Part shown: positions 35,684-36,356 of the stretch, piece by piece
How the letters are laid out: each line of letters begins with the position of its first letter
Position numbering within the stretch: the stretch's first letter is position 1
NCBI GenBank assembly: GCA_035527275.1
Contig: DATLBA010000041.1
Coordinates: 1 to 36,356 of the forward strand
Length of the DNA stretch: 36,356 nt
Direction: 5' to 3'
Source: DATLBA01 sp035527275
GTDB taxonomy: Bacteria; Planctomycetota; Phycisphaerae; FEN-1346
Program-made: the position numbers and the translations under genes
The notes under the pieces: model-generated
Told to the model about the DNA's origin: nothing
Seen by the model: the letters and a program-made list of their open reading frames with translations, nothing else
The model's database searches: none

Positions 35684-35876
35684 AATACGGTCACCAGACC
35701 GCTATCGGTTATTCAGTTCCGAGGCCGACTCGCCGGCCGGTCCTCGATTCGGGCCGCTCTCCATGCCCCCGCAACGCGGCCCTCTTTACCTCCTTCCGGT
35801 AGTTTGTCGGGAAAAGCAAACGCGGGCCAAACCCTCCTCCACCTTCTGAGAGCCTGACCCGCTACCCCCGATACTG
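35640..35876 (-). ncRNA. Candidate small RNA between the PEP-CTERM gene and uvrA
   Basis: About 237 bases on the minus strand run from an extended -10 promoter (TGTTATAGT, -10 at 35882-35887) to the strong terminator at 35640. There is no convincing reading frame. Local stems include GTTTG/CAAAC near 35805-35828, CCGC-gtt-GCGG, and CGAGG-CCG with CGG-CCTCG. A possible closing stem joins TATCGG near the 5' end to CCGATA near 35703-35708. It does not match tmRNA, RNase P, SRP or 6S RNA by any motif I can see. Confidence 0.5.
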
Positions 35877-35881
35877 AAACA

Positions 35882-35890
35882 ACTATAACA
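35882..35890 (-). promoter_or_regulatory. Extended -10 promoter of the candidate small RNA
   Basis: On the minus strand TGTTATAGT fits the extended -10 consensus TGnTATAAT with one mismatch. A TTGACT lies 22 bases upstream, too far for a standard -35 element. The expected start is near 35875. Confidence 0.45.
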
Positions 35891-36014
35891 CGAACACGGA
35901 TTCGGCGAAAGTCAAGCAACTTGTCCAATTTTTCCCGATGTGTCCATAAGTCCTTGCTGTTTCTGGAGTTAGAGCCTCTATCAAAATACCGATTCTGCTG
36001 TCCCGATATGGCGT

Positions 36015-36098
36015 GCGTGCGGGGTGCCCGCCAGCCGCCTCCGCCATAGCCCCGACGGGGCGGCGGCCGGACGGCGGGTAAAGTCCCACCCCGCACGC
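36015..36098. repeat. 84-nt nested palindrome carrying repeat copy B
   Basis: GCGTGCGGGGTG (36015-36026) and CACCCCGCACGC (36087-36098) are a perfect 12-bp inverted repeat. Inside it, CCCGCC/GGCGGG and the GCCCC/GGGGC hairpin nest, and 36032-36071 is the 40-nt unit shared with 34095-34134 (3 mismatches). It lies between the divergent candidate RNA and uvrA. Confidence 0.8.
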
Positions 36099-36149
36099 GG
36101 TGTTTTTCATCGGGGCGAAGGCCGAACCCCATCGTTGTCGCCCACCACC

Positions 36150-36178
36150 TTGACACCCCTTCCCCCGCCGGATAGGCT
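36150..36178 (+). promoter_or_regulatory. Promoter of uvrA
   Basis: A perfect TTGACA at 36150-36155, a 17-base spacer and TAGGCT at 36173-36178 (3 of 6 matches). The start site would be near 36185, about 26 bases before uvrA. I see no LexA-type box, although the SOS box of this phylum may differ. Confidence 0.6.
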
Positions 36179-36210
36179 GAAGGATTGTTTAGTATGGGGT
36201 GAATCTGCGC

Positions 36211-36356
36211 ATGCAGCGGAACATCGAAGTCAAGGGCGCACGGACCCACAACCTCAAGGGCGTTGACGTCACCGTCCCCCACCGGCGGCTAACGGTCGTG
36301 ACCGGCGTTTCGGGGTCCGGCAAGTCGAGCCTCGCCTTCGACACCCTTTACGCCGA
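36211..36356 (+). CDS. uvrA: Excinuclease ABC subunit UvrA (partial, 5' end)
   Basis: The first 48 residues of UvrA, the damage-recognition ATPase of nucleotide excision repair, cut by the window edge. NIEVKGARTHNLKGVDVTVPHRRLTVVTG leads into the first Walker A GVSGSGKSSLAFDTLYA, which is diagnostic of UvrA. The ATG at 36211 matches the family start; no strong ribosome-binding site is visible. Confidence 0.95.
   Translation, partial: MQRNIEVKGARTHNLKGVDVTVPHRRLTVVTGVSGSGKSSLAFDTLYA

Noticed and set aside
35713..36282. 189-codon minus-strand frame before uvrA
   Set aside because: It overlaps the uvrA start, the nested palindrome and the candidate RNA, and its composition is not protein-like. 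No ribosome-binding site is visible.

Overview
The window looks like a chromosomal segment of a GC-rich member of the Planctomycetota, probably uncultivated. This rests on gene content and divergent protein features, not on any database search. The clues are a PEP-CTERM sorted secreted protein, a GldA/GldF-like ABC transporter followed by GldG-like and DUF4340 genes, a DUF58/BatA pair, an RHS remnant, and an EF-Tu whose switch I resembles what I remember of planctomycete EF-Tu rather than the usual RGITI form. Nothing in the window is plasmid- or phage-like.

Layout. 1-404 is the 3' end of an unrecognised gene. 595-7452 is almost all minus strand: an SDR oxidoreductase, a two-gene cassette (Panacea-like/DUF488 fusion plus a probable dual-OB protein), a BatA-like von Willebrand protein, a DUF58 protein and RsmD. 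7620-24604 is a large plus-strand transcription/translation block. A consensus promoter with an A/T tract drives a structured leader, tRNA-Thr and tuf, followed by rpmG, tRNA-Trp, secE, nusG, rplK, rplA, rplJ, rplL, rpoB, rpoC, rpsL, rpsG and fusA. This joins the classical secE-nusG-rplKAJL-rpoBC and str operons into one array, with tuf moved to the front.

Directly after the fusA stop lies an RHS core fragment facing the other way, then an A/T-richer small membrane protein gene, then a very strong plus-strand terminator. I read this as material inserted between fusA and its terminator. 25576-31988 is a minus-strand ABC-2/GldG/DUF4340 operon. A divergent promoter then serves enolase and an FtsB/DivIC-like gene, followed by the remains of a DUF4258-type toxin with an intact small partner protein.

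The last 1.9 kb holds a minus-strand PEP-CTERM gene between near-identical 27-nt direct repeats, a candidate minus-strand small RNA with a strong terminator, a nested palindromic repeat and the start of uvrA. Several families of short palindromic repeats recur between genes. They are the least explained part of the window, together with the 7.7 kb leader RNA, the 35.7 kb candidate RNA and the DUF488 cassette.
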